A stretch of 6,373 nucleotides of DNA from JBFKUL01 sp041635755 (GTDB lineage: Bacteria > Pseudomonadota > Gammaproteobacteria > Burkholderiales > SG8-39): assembly GCA_041635755.1 (NCBI GenBank), contig JBFKUL010000178.1, positions 1 through 6,373 of the forward strand, read 5' to 3'. Of the stretch, positions 1-5,283 are shown in pieces; the first letter of the stretch is position 1, and every line of letters begins with the position of its first letter. The translations under genes and the position numbers were made by a program. Under the pieces are notes generated by a model that was not told the origin of the DNA, made no database searches, and was given only the letters and a program-made list of their open reading frames with translations.

Positions 1-158
1 AGGACGTGCACGAAGCTGAATCGCGCCGGCTCGTGCGCCGTGTGCGGGTGCGCGGCGCGTGAATGTTCGAGGAAATCGGCGAGCTTCGCGGCCTGTTGCG
101 TCGAGAGCACGCCCGCGCGCACGGCTGCGTCCAGCTCGCTGCGATCGATCGCGTTCAC
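1..158 (-). CDS. N-terminal fragment of a probable DUF2157-type membrane protein (partial, runs off the window)
   Basis: Reading the minus strand from a GTG at 158-156 gives an open frame of 52 codons to the window edge, with no stop. The peptide begins VNAIDRSELDAAVRAGVLS and continues with QQAAKLADFLEHS, then ARFSFVHVL at the edge. A helical head of the form 'L..AV..GVLS..QA..L..FL', followed by a segment leading into hydrophobic sequence, resembles the N-terminus of DUF2157 bacterial membrane proteins; this match is from memory and the membrane part lies outside the window. The start is supported by a purine-rich GAAGGGGG block (minus strand, about 170-163) just upstream. The nearby ATG at 160-158 cannot be used because it is followed at once by TGA. 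The gene is divergent from the SDR gene. The function is unknown. Confidence 0.5.
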   Translation of the reverse strand, partial: MNAIDRSELDAAVRAGVLSTQQAAKLADFLEHSRAAHPHTAHEPARFSFVHV

Positions 159-171
159 ATATCCCCCTTCC

Positions 172-187
172 CCGGATCGGGATCCGG
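172..187. promoter_or_regulatory. Perfect inverted repeat in the divergent intergenic region (candidate operator)
   Basis: The sequence CCGGATC-GG-GATCCGG is a perfect 7-bp inverted repeat with a 2-bp centre. It lies between the divergent starts at 158 (minus) and 259 (plus). A 2-nt centre is too short for an RNA hairpin loop at full stem length, so a dimeric protein binding site is the more natural reading. No regulator gene is visible nearby. Chance occurrence of a GC-rich palindrome is possible. Confidence 0.3.
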
Positions 188-191
188 CGCG

Positions 192-197
192 ATCATA
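192..197 (-). promoter_or_regulatory. Possible -10 element for the leftward gene
   Basis: The minus strand reads TATGAT here, five of six matches to the sigma-70 -10 consensus, about 34 nt upstream of the GTG start at 158. It would place the transcription start near or within the inverted repeat at 172-187, which would suit repression there. I see no convincing -35 box at 16-18 bp spacing, so this is only a weak candidate. Confidence 0.2.
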
Positions 198-245
198 CGC
201 GGAGAATGCAACGCGACGAGAGGACATAGTTGTCGTCGCACAGCG

Positions 246-251
246 AGGAGG
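246..251 (+). promoter_or_regulatory. Strong ribosome binding site that fixes a TTG start
   Basis: AGGAGG ends 7 nt before the TTG at 259-261. It is a full match to the anti-Shine-Dalgarno core at ideal spacing. It indicates that the SDR protein starts at TTG 259 and not at the ATG at position 40, which is far upstream and inside the divergent gene. Confidence 0.8.
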
Positions 252-258
252 ATCGAGC

Positions 259-987
259 TTGACCGAAAGCAAGGCAGTGCTCGTCGTCGGCGCGGGCGAC
301 GCGACCGGCGGAGCGATCGCGCAGCGCTTCGCGCGCGAAGGCTACATCGCCTGCGTCACGCGCCGCCACGAGGACAAGCTCAAGCCCCTGGTGGAAGCCA
401 TTGGCAAGGCCGGCGGTCGTGCGCACGCCTTCGGCTCCGATGCACGCAAGGAAGAGGCCGTCATCGAACTCGTTCAGCGCATCGAGCACAACGTGGCGCC
501 GCTGGAGGTCGCCGTCTTCAACATCGGCGCCAATGTGCACTTCGGCATCACGGAGACCACCGAGCGCGTCTATCGCAAGGTCTGGGAGATGGGCTGTTAC
601 GCGGGCTTTCTCGTCGGACGCGAGGCGGCGAAGGCGATGCTGCCGCGCAAGCGTGGCACGATCCTGTTCACCGGGGCCACCGCGAGCGTGCGCGGCTCAG
701 CGGGTTTCGCGGCGTTCTCCGGCGCCAAACATGCGCTGCGCGCGCTCGCCCAGAGCATGGCGCGCGAACTCGGTCCGCAGGGCATCCACGTGGCGCACGT
801 GTTGATCGACGGGGCGATCGACACCGCCTTCATCAAGCAACTGTTCCCGGAGCGCTATGCGCTCAAGGACCGCGACGGCATTTTGGACCCGGCAGCGATC
901 GCCGAGCAGTACTGGCAGCTGCATTGCCAGCAACGAAGCGCCTGGACGCACGAGCTCGACCTGCGTCCCTGGATCGAAACCTGGTAA
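259..987 (+). CDS. SDR-fold NAD(P)-binding protein with a degenerate catalytic tetrad
   Basis: This 242-residue protein has a normal length for a classical short-chain dehydrogenase/reductase. The Rossmann start is VLVVGAGDATGGAIA (residues 7-21), with Ala in place of the middle Gly of GxxxGxG. FNIGAN (87-92) stands where NNAG is usual, and HVLIDGAIDT (180-189) replaces the usual 'PG' region after strand 6. Aligning by motif, the Asn-Ser-Tyr-Lys tetrad of classical SDRs falls on Gly112, Ala140, Phe153 and Lys157, so only Lys is kept; FSGAK (153-157) replaces YxxxK. Either this group uses other chemistry or it binds a dinucleotide without classical reduction. I recall similar Tyr-less SDRs in proteobacteria, so the loss may be a family trait and not decay; the reading frame is intact. 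The TTG start is set by AGGAGG at 246-251. It is first in the operon, and its stop is 11 nt before the next gene. A cytoplasmic location is inferred from the lack of a signal or membrane segment. Confidence 0.85.
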   Translation: MTESKAVLVVGAGDATGGAIAQRFAREGYIACVTRRHEDKLKPLVEAIGKAGGRAHAFGSDARKEEAVIELVQRIEHNVAPLEVAVFNIGANVHFGITETTERVYRKVWEMGCYAGFLVGREAAKAMLPRKRGTILFTGATASVRGSAGFAAFSGAKHALRALAQSMARELGPQGIHVAHVLIDGAIDTAFIKQLFPERYALKDRDGILDPAAIAEQYWQLHCQQRSAWTHELDLRPWIETW

Positions 988-998
988 AGGAGGCAACC

Positions 999-1598
999 AT
1001 GGCCAAGAAAGTGGAATTCTTCTTCGATTTCGGCAGCCCGACCACGTACCTTGCCTACACACAGCTGCCCAAGATCGCGGCCGCGCGCAAGGCCGAGATC
1101 GTGTGGCGACCGTTCCTGCTCGGCGGCGTGTTCAAGACGATCAACAGCGCGAGCCCGGTGAGCATTCCCGCAAAGGGCCGCTGGATGTTCGGCGACATGA
1201 AGCGTTGGGCGAAGCGCTACGGCGTACCCTTCGAAATGAACCCCGGCTTTCCGGTGAACACGCTGTTGTTGATGCGCGGTGCGATCGCCCTGCAGATGAA
1301 GCGTCCGAAGGACTTCGCGCGCTACGTCGAAGCGATGTTCAGCGCCATGTGGGCGAAGCCGCGCAACATGAACGAGCCGGCGGAAGTCGCCGCAGCGCTC
1401 AAGGCGGCCGGCTTTGACCCGAAGGAGATGCTCGAGCTCGCCAACCAGCAGGACGTCAAGGACCAGCTCAAGGCGAATACCGACGAAGCGGTCGCGCGCG
1501 GCGTTTTCGGTGCGCCGACCTTCTTCGTCGGCGAGGACATGTTCTGGGGCCAGGACCGGCTGCAGTTCGTCGACGAAGCGCTCGGCGCGGCGGCCTGA
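999..1598 (+). CDS. 2-hydroxychromene-2-carboxylate isomerase-like protein (DsbA / kappa-GST family)
   Basis: This 199-residue protein has the usual length for the family. It opens with VEFFFDFGSPTTYLAY (5-20): the beta-strand plus 'FDFGSP' loop places Ser13 where NahD-type isomerases and kappa-class GSTs hold the glutathione-activating Ser. A helical insert follows (about 60-165), then GVFGAPTFFVGEDMFWGQDR (168-187) with the cis-proline signature APT (Pro173). Family members such as NahD use glutathione to isomerise hydroxychromene carboxylate in naphthalene breakdown, but many relatives sit in other catabolic operons with unknown substrates. No other naphthalene genes are visible here, so only the family is called, not the substrate. 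The ATG at 999 follows AAAGGAGG (986-993) with 5-nt spacing; this Shine-Dalgarno overlaps the SDR stop, suggesting coupled translation. It has no signal peptide and is probably cytoplasmic. Confidence 0.85.
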   Translation: MAKKVEFFFDFGSPTTYLAYTQLPKIAAARKAEIVWRPFLLGGVFKTINSASPVSIPAKGRWMFGDMKRWAKRYGVPFEMNPGFPVNTLLLMRGAIALQMKRPKDFARYVEAMFSAMWAKPRNMNEPAEVAAALKAAGFDPKEMLELANQQDVKDQLKANTDEAVARGVFGAPTFFVGEDMFWGQDRLQFVDEALGAAA

Positions 1599-1628
1599 GC
1601 CCGTCGACGCATCACCCAGGGAACTGCC

Positions 1629-2420
1629 ATGACCTATGAAATGATTCAGTTCGAGATCCAGGACAACGTCGCCTGGATTACCCTCAACCGCCCGAAGGCG
1701 TTCAACGCCATCAATCTGAAGGCGGTGCAGGAGCTGTGCGACGTCGCCAATCGGTGCGGCTCGGACAAATCGGTGCGCGCGGCGGTGATCACCGGCACGG
1801 GCGACAAGGCCTTCTGCGCCGGCGGCGACGTGGCCGATTTCGCCGCCAACCGCGACAACATCGAGGTGCTGGTCAAGGAGATGACCGGTGCGCTGCATGT
1901 GGCGATCTCGCGCTTCGCCTGGATGGACGCGCCGCTCATCGGCGCCTACAACGGCGTGGTCGCCGGCGGCGGCCTGGGGCTCGCGCTGTCGTGCGACCTC
2001 GCGATCGCCGCCGAGCACGCGAAGTTCACCAGCGCCTACACGCAGATCGGCTACACGCCCGATGGCAGTTCGACGTTCTTCATGTCGCGGCTGCTCGGGC
2101 GGCGCCGGGCGATGGAACTGTTCCTCACCAACCGCACGCTTACGGCCAAAGAAGCGCTCGATTGGGGCCTGGTCAACCGCGTGGTGCCGGCTGCCGAGCT
2201 GATCGCCGAGGCGAAAAAACTCGCGTTGCAGCTTGCGCAAGGCCCGACGCGCGCGCACGGCGGCATCAAGAAGCTGCTCAACCTGGCGCCGACCGAAAGC
2301 CTCGAATCGCAGATGGAGCGCGAGACGCGCTTCATCGCCGCATCCGGTTCGAGCGAGGACGGCCTGGAAGGCGTGCGCGCGTTCGTCGAAAAGCGCAAGC
2401 CGAAGTTCATCGGCAAGTAG
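1629..2420 (+). CDS. Enoyl-CoA hydratase/isomerase (crotonase) family protein, PaaG-like
   Basis: This 263-residue protein is full length for the crotonase fold. Visible landmarks are ITLNRPKAFNAIN (17-29), the oxyanion-hole segments AFCAGGD (61-67) and GVVAGGGLGLALSCD (109-123), and the C-terminal DGLEGVRAFVEKRKPKF (244-260). The two glutamates of true enoyl-CoA hydratases (rat Glu144 and Glu164) align with Gly117 and Tyr137, so ordinary hydratase chemistry is unlikely. TPDGSST (143-149) matches the 'PD.GGT' stretch of PaaG-type isomerases, where the Asp (here Asp145) is catalytic. An isomerase acting on an acyl-CoA ring or double bond is therefore more likely; the substrate is unknown. AGGGAA at 1618-1623 precedes ATG 1629 by 5 nt; a second in-frame ATG at codon 5 is less well placed. 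The gene lies 30 nt after the isomerase-like gene in an apparent operon. Its last 34 codons recur at 3814-3918. Confidence 0.87.
   Translation: MTYEMIQFEIQDNVAWITLNRPKAFNAINLKAVQELCDVANRCGSDKSVRAAVITGTGDKAFCAGGDVADFAANRDNIEVLVKEMTGALHVAISRFAWMDAPLIGAYNGVVAGGGLGLALSCDLAIAAEHAKFTSAYTQIGYTPDGSSTFFMSRLLGRRRAMELFLTNRTLTAKEALDWGLVNRVVPAAELIAEAKKLALQLAQGPTRAHGGIKKLLNLAPTESLESQMERETRFIAASGSSEDGLEGVRAFVEKRKPKFIGK
2316..2420 (+). repeat. Copy 1 of a 105-bp direct repeat (3' end of the crotonase gene)
   Basis: This segment encodes the last 34 residues and stop of the crotonase protein. It aligns without gaps to 3814-3918: 92 of 105 bases match by my hand count, including the stop codons, and 30 of 34 residues are identical. 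The similarity breaks off at the upstream edge, where ATG (2313-2315) faces GCA (3811-3813). This copy sits in an intact gene and is taken as the paralogue that survived whole. Confidence 0.9.
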
Positions 2421-2429
2421 ATCGGCAAG
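2409..2429 (+). repeat. 9-bp direct repeat ATCGGCAAG on both sides of the crotonase stop codon
   Basis: ATCGGCAAG occurs at 2409-2417 and again at 2421-2429, separated only by the TAG stop. The first copy encodes the final Ile-Gly-Lys. It could be a 12-bp slippage duplication or a scar left at the left edge of the foreign segment. On its own it proves neither. Confidence 0.6.
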
Positions 2430-2619
2430 CGACGACGTCGCGCACCGCCTCCGGCGCGCTTGTCAGTCTTTCGGTTCGCGCGACGCGGCTGAAGTCGCGA
2501 GGCGCACGTGGCGCTGCGGCCCGCACACGGTCGCTTAGCCACAATCCAAGTCCTCGAGGGCTCGAGTTGCGTCCACGCGTAGAATGACGGCGTAGACGGG
2601 CGAATACCGGGACGCTTAG
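2421..2619. other. Spacer between the crotonase and glycosyltransferase genes, no gene seen
   Basis: This 199-bp stretch contains no credible coding frame. It holds the second ATCGGCAAG copy (2421-2429), two CTCGAG palindromes 2 bp apart (2553-2558 and 2561-2566), and TAGAAT at 2580-2585. The last is a fair -10 match about 34 nt before the glycosyltransferase start, but has no good -35 box at 16-18 bp. A separate promoter for the glycosyltransferase is plausible because the spacing breaks the tight packing of the upstream operon. No terminator-like stem with a T-run was found. Confidence 0.4.
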
Positions 2620-3918
2620 ATGAAAGTCGCGATGCTGATACGACGCTTCACGACTACTGGAGGTGCAGAGCGTTACGCCGTAGAGATTGCGAGCCGCCTT
2701 GCTACCCAGTGCGAATTGCATGTTTTCGCGCAAGAGATCGGCGTCCAAGTCCCTGGGGTCGCGTTCCATCGGTTCTCTCGCGTATCGGAGAGGCCTCGAT
2801 ATCTGAACCAGATGCACTTCGCCCATCAGGCATCGAAGCTGCTGGGTGCGTTCGACGTGATTCACAGCCATGAAAGAGTGAATGATTTCGACGTGCTGAC
2901 CATCCATGCCCCTACGTTCAGCGGTGGATACCTGGGAGGCAGGTCCGGACTGTCTTCGTGGTGGAGGCGGACGACGAATAACCTGAGTCCGAGGATTGCC
3001 TACTACATGTACCAGGAGGCGCGACAGTTCAAACGAGCGCCCGGACGACGTTTCGTCGCAGTCTCTCGTCACGTCATGCGCGATGTTGTCAGCCGTTATC
3101 CGTTGGATGAGACCGACTTTGACTTTGCTTATCCCGGCGTCGATCTAGAACGATTTGCTCCAGTGTCGCATTCGGCCAGGTCGGCGGCTCGCGCTCAGTT
3201 CGGCTTTGACGACGAAGCCTTTGTCCTCTGTTTCGTGGGCACCGAGTTTGAACGCAAAGGGCTTGGTGCACTTGTCGATGCCCTGGGACGGCTCAAAGGA
3301 CAGCCGATCCACCTCCTGGTGGCGGGGGGCGGTAACCCTCAGTCGTACGAGAGGACGGCGTCGCGACTTGGGGTAAAGGATCGCCTCCACTTCCTTGGGC
3401 TGGTGACCGACGTGCGGCCGGTGTACGCCGCTAGCGATATCTTTGTTCTGCCGAGTCTTTCGGACCCGTTTGGCATGGCCCCGCTGGAGGCCATGGCAAG
3501 CGGCCTGCCGGTGATCGTTTCAAATGCCCAGATGATTGGGGTCGCGGAACACGTGCGAAACGACGAGGCGGTTCTTCTGCGTGACCCACGTAGCGCCGCG
3601 GAGCTCGCTCACGCCATTCGCAGTTTGAGGGATGACGGACTGCGAATGCGTTATGCAAAGCGCGGCCTGCACCTCGTACAAAATATCACCTGGGACGAGA
3701 CCGCCCGCCAGACTTTCGAGTCGTACAAAAGGTCGATGACGACCCGCCACGGTGCGGGCAGGAACGTCGACCTTCGTCACGAACGACCGCCCGAAGAGCG
3801 CGGCACCGACGCAGAGCGCGAGACGCGCTTTGTCGCCGCCTCCGGTTCGAGCGAGGACGGCCTGGATCGCGTGCGCGCGTTCGTCGAGAAGCGCAAGCCG
3901 AAATTTATCGGACGTTAA
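2620..3918 (+). CDS. GT4-type (GT-B fold) glycosyltransferase with a foreign C-terminal tail
   Basis: This is a 432-residue ORF. Residues 1-373 look like a complete GT-B glycosyltransferase of family 4. The N-terminal domain starts MKVAMLIRRF with the acceptor-side GGAER (14-18). The linker YPGVDLERF (171-179) leads to the donor domain with FVGTEFERKG (205-214), VAGGG (234-238), and DPFGMAPLEAMASGLPV (282-298). The last is the E-x7-E region with Asp282 for the first Glu and Glu290 kept, as in some WaaG-like enzymes. Such enzymes move a sugar from a nucleotide-sugar to a lipid or glycan acceptor on the cytoplasmic side of the membrane; donor and acceptor are unknown. Residues 374-398 form a charged linker without recognisable features, and 399-432 copy the crotonase tail. 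GC is lower than in its neighbours (34/60 at 2821-2880 and 33/60 at 3121-3180, against 41/60 at 1981-2040), suggesting transfer. The ribosome binding site is weak (GGGACG, 2609-2614). No other glycan genes are nearby. Confidence 0.85.
   Translation: MKVAMLIRRFTTTGGAERYAVEIASRLATQCELHVFAQEIGVQVPGVAFHRFSRVSERPRYLNQMHFAHQASKLLGAFDVIHSHERVNDFDVLTIHAPTFSGGYLGGRSGLSSWWRRTTNNLSPRIAYYMYQEARQFKRAPGRRFVAVSRHVMRDVVSRYPLDETDFDFAYPGVDLERFAPVSHSARSAARAQFGFDDEAFVLCFVGTEFERKGLGALVDALGRLKGQPIHLLVAGGGNPQSYERTASRLGVKDRLHFLGLVTDVRPVYAASDIFVLPSLSDPFGMAPLEAMASGLPVIVSNAQMIGVAEHVRNDEAVLLRDPRSAAELAHAIRSLRDDGLRMRYAKRGLHLVQNITWDETARQTFESYKRSMTTRHGAGRNVDLRHERPPEERGTDAERETRFVAASGSSEDGLDRVRAFVEKRKPKFIGR
3731..3772 (+). 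repeat. Nested inverted repeats in the linker between the glycosyltransferase and the crotonase tail
   Basis: Outer arms GGTCGA (3731-3736) and TCGACC (3767-3772) enclose inner arms CCCGC (3743-3747) and GCGGG (3754-3758) with a 6-nt loop. The structure sits just past the end of the recognisable glycosyltransferase fold (about codon 373). It could be a leftover of the original 3' end of that gene, such as a terminator, but there is no T-run after it. Short GC-rich arms also arise by chance in this base composition. Confidence 0.25.
3814..3918 (+). pseudogene. Remnant 3' end of a second crotonase gene, fused in frame to the glycosyltransferase
   Basis: These 34 codons plus stop match codons 230-263 plus stop of the crotonase gene at 1629-2420. 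The residue differences are Val/Ile, Asp/Glu, Arg/Gly and Arg/Lys. Six other sense codons differ only at a silent third position, and the stop is TAA in place of TAG. This pattern indicates a paralogue that diverged under protein-level selection before losing its first 85-90 percent, not a fresh copy of the neighbouring gene. The crotonase reading frame is the one still read, now as the tail of the glycosyltransferase. In crotonases this C-terminal stretch helps complete the subunit fold and would have no partner here, so it is probably a passenger. An assembly join or a recombination event are the alternatives. Confidence 0.8.
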
Positions 3919-3997
3919 TTCGCAGGCCGGCTTCGGTTTGCGCGTCGCGCCCGGTAAACTGGGATGTACGGCTCGCGGCAGCGCAGCGGCAATCCCC

Positions 3998-5281
3998 ATG
4001 ACCCAAGGCGGACTCCGATCGGCAGCGTTCAGCGCGCTCAGCGCTCGCGCCTTCTACGGCTGGACCATCCTCGCCGTGGCGGGCCTGGGCATCTTCGCGA
4101 GCGGACCAGGGCAGTCGCATACCTTCAGCGTGTTCGTCGGTCCGATCGGGGACGACCTCGGCCTGTCAAAAGCGGCGATTGCAGGTGCCTACGGCCTCGC
4201 CACGCTGGTGGCGGCATTCCTGCTGCCGAAAATGGGCAAGCTGGTCGACCGGTATGGGCCGCGACGCATGACGACCGTGGTGACGCTCCTGCTCGGCCTT
4301 GCCTGCATGGTGTTCGGCGCCGCGGGCGGCATCGTCACGCTCACGCTCGGCTTCGGCGCGCTGCGCTTTCTCGGCCAGGGCTCGCTGATGATGAACTGCG
4401 CCAATATGGTGGCGCAGTGGTTCAGCCGCCGCCGCGGCTTCGCCATGAGCTTGATGGCGCTTGGCTTTGCCGCCTCCATGGCGGTGCACCCGCCGCTCGG
4501 GCAGTTCCTCATCAATGAGTTCGGCTGGCGCATCGCCTGGGTGGCGCTGGGCGTCATCACCTGGCTGATCCTGCTGCCGCCGGTGCTGCTGCTGGTGCAC
4601 GACAAGCCCGAGGACCTCGGGCTGCGCCCCGACGGCGACGCTGCGCCCGCCGAGGGCCAGGCGAAGCCGACGCTCGACGGCCTGACGCTGCGCGAGGGTC
4701 TGGCCACGCCGACGTTCTACATTCTCGCGGCCGGCTGGTTCGCGATGGCGATGCTGGTGACCACGCTGCACTTCTATCAGGTCTCGATCCTTACGGCGCA
4801 GGACGTCGCGGCCGAGATCGCCGCCCGCGTGTTCCCGGTATCGGCGCTCACCTTGGTGCTCACCATGCCGCTGGTGGGCAAGATGTTCGATCATTTCCGC
4901 ACGCGCTATGTCTTCGCCACGGGCCTGGTCGTGATGGCGGCGGCGCTCTTCGGCGTAACGCTGGTGGATAGCCTGCCCAGTGCGCTGGTCTACGCCGCCG
5001 TGTTCGGCATCAACAACGCCTTCAGCCTGACCATGTTCGGCTACCTGATGCCGCGCTACTTCGGGCGCAAGCATCTCGGTTCGCTGCAGGGCGCAGGACA
5101 GATGATCGCTGTGATCGGCGCCTCGCTCGGCCCGCTACCCGTCGGACTCGCCTTCGACCTGCTCGGCAGCCCGACATTGACCCTGCGCGTCCTAGCGCTT
5201 ATACCCATCGTATGCGCCGTTGCCGCGGCGCTTTTCCTGCGCACGCCCCCGGGCGTGACCCACCCGCACCACCTGGAGTGA
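3998..5281 (+). CDS. Major facilitator superfamily carrier, oxalate/formate-antiporter or monocarboxylate-transporter like
   Basis: This is a 427-residue inner-membrane protein with about 12 hydrophobic segments in two halves, joined by a polar loop at roughly 201-235. It opens with FYGWTILAVAGLGIFASGPGQS (19-40), a start typical of OFA/MCT-like carriers. The MFS motif A is clear between segments 2 and 3: GKLVDRYGPRR (80-90) with Asp84 and Arg89. RFLGQG (123-128) in segment 4 resembles motif B, and WFSRRRGFAMSL (141-152) is a common loop in this group. Family members move small carboxylates, so uptake or export of an organic acid is a reasonable guess; the substrate is not determined. The ATG at 3998 is chosen because the hydrophobic start follows it closely and the upstream frame runs into the crotonase remnant. 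Its ribosome binding site is weak. The spacer contains TAAACT (3955-3960) as a poor -10 candidate. It is probably co-transcribed with the hydrolase gene. Confidence 0.85.
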   Translation: MTQGGLRSAAFSALSARAFYGWTILAVAGLGIFASGPGQSHTFSVFVGPIGDDLGLSKAAIAGAYGLATLVAAFLLPKMGKLVDRYGPRRMTTVVTLLLGLACMVFGAAGGIVTLTLGFGALRFLGQGSLMMNCANMVAQWFSRRRGFAMSLMALGFAASMAVHPPLGQFLINEFGWRIAWVALGVITWLILLPPVLLLVHDKPEDLGLRPDGDAAPAEGQAKPTLDGLTLREGLATPTFYILAAGWFAMAMLVTTLHFYQVSILTAQDVAAEIAARVFPVSALTLVLTMPLVGKMFDHFRTRYVFATGLVVMAAALFGVTLVDSLPSALVYAAVFGINNAFSLTMFGYLMPRYFGRKHLGSLQGAGQMIAVIGASLGPLPVGLAFDLLGSPTLTLRVLALIPIVCAVAAALFLRTPPGVTHPHHLE

Positions 5282-5283
5282 CC

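Noticed and set aside
40..258. N-terminal extension of the SDR protein from the ATG at 40
   Set aside because: The extension is a Cys/Ser/Arg-rich sequence without a domain, overlaps the divergent gene, and is ruled out by the ideal AGGAGG before TTG 259.
855..2258. 467-codon open frame on the minus strand
   Set aside because: It lies opposite three well-supported genes and its translation is rich in Arg, His and Ala with no recognisable domain, as expected of antisense frames in high-GC DNA.
2553..2566. Hairpin from CTCGAG-GG-CTCGAG as a terminator
   Set aside because: The loop would be too small at full stem length and no T-run follows; it is noted only as paired palindromes.
2567..2585. 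Promoter TTGCGT / TAGAAT before the glycosyltransferase
   Set aside because: The two boxes are only 7 bp apart, far short of 16-18 bp, so they cannot form one sigma-70 promoter.
2620..3918. Natural glycosyltransferase-crotonase fusion enzyme
   Set aside because: Only 34 crotonase residues are present, without the CoA-binding or oxyanion segments, so no second activity can exist. A chance in-frame join is a better explanation.
3752..3997. Upstream extension of the MFS protein
   Set aside because: The added residues read the linker and crotonase remnant out of frame and look non-coding; the carrier fold begins shortly after ATG 3998.
4166..5074. 302-codon open frame on the minus strand
   Set aside because: It lies opposite the MFS gene; the translation is a low-complexity Arg/His/Gln-rich sequence, an antisense shadow.
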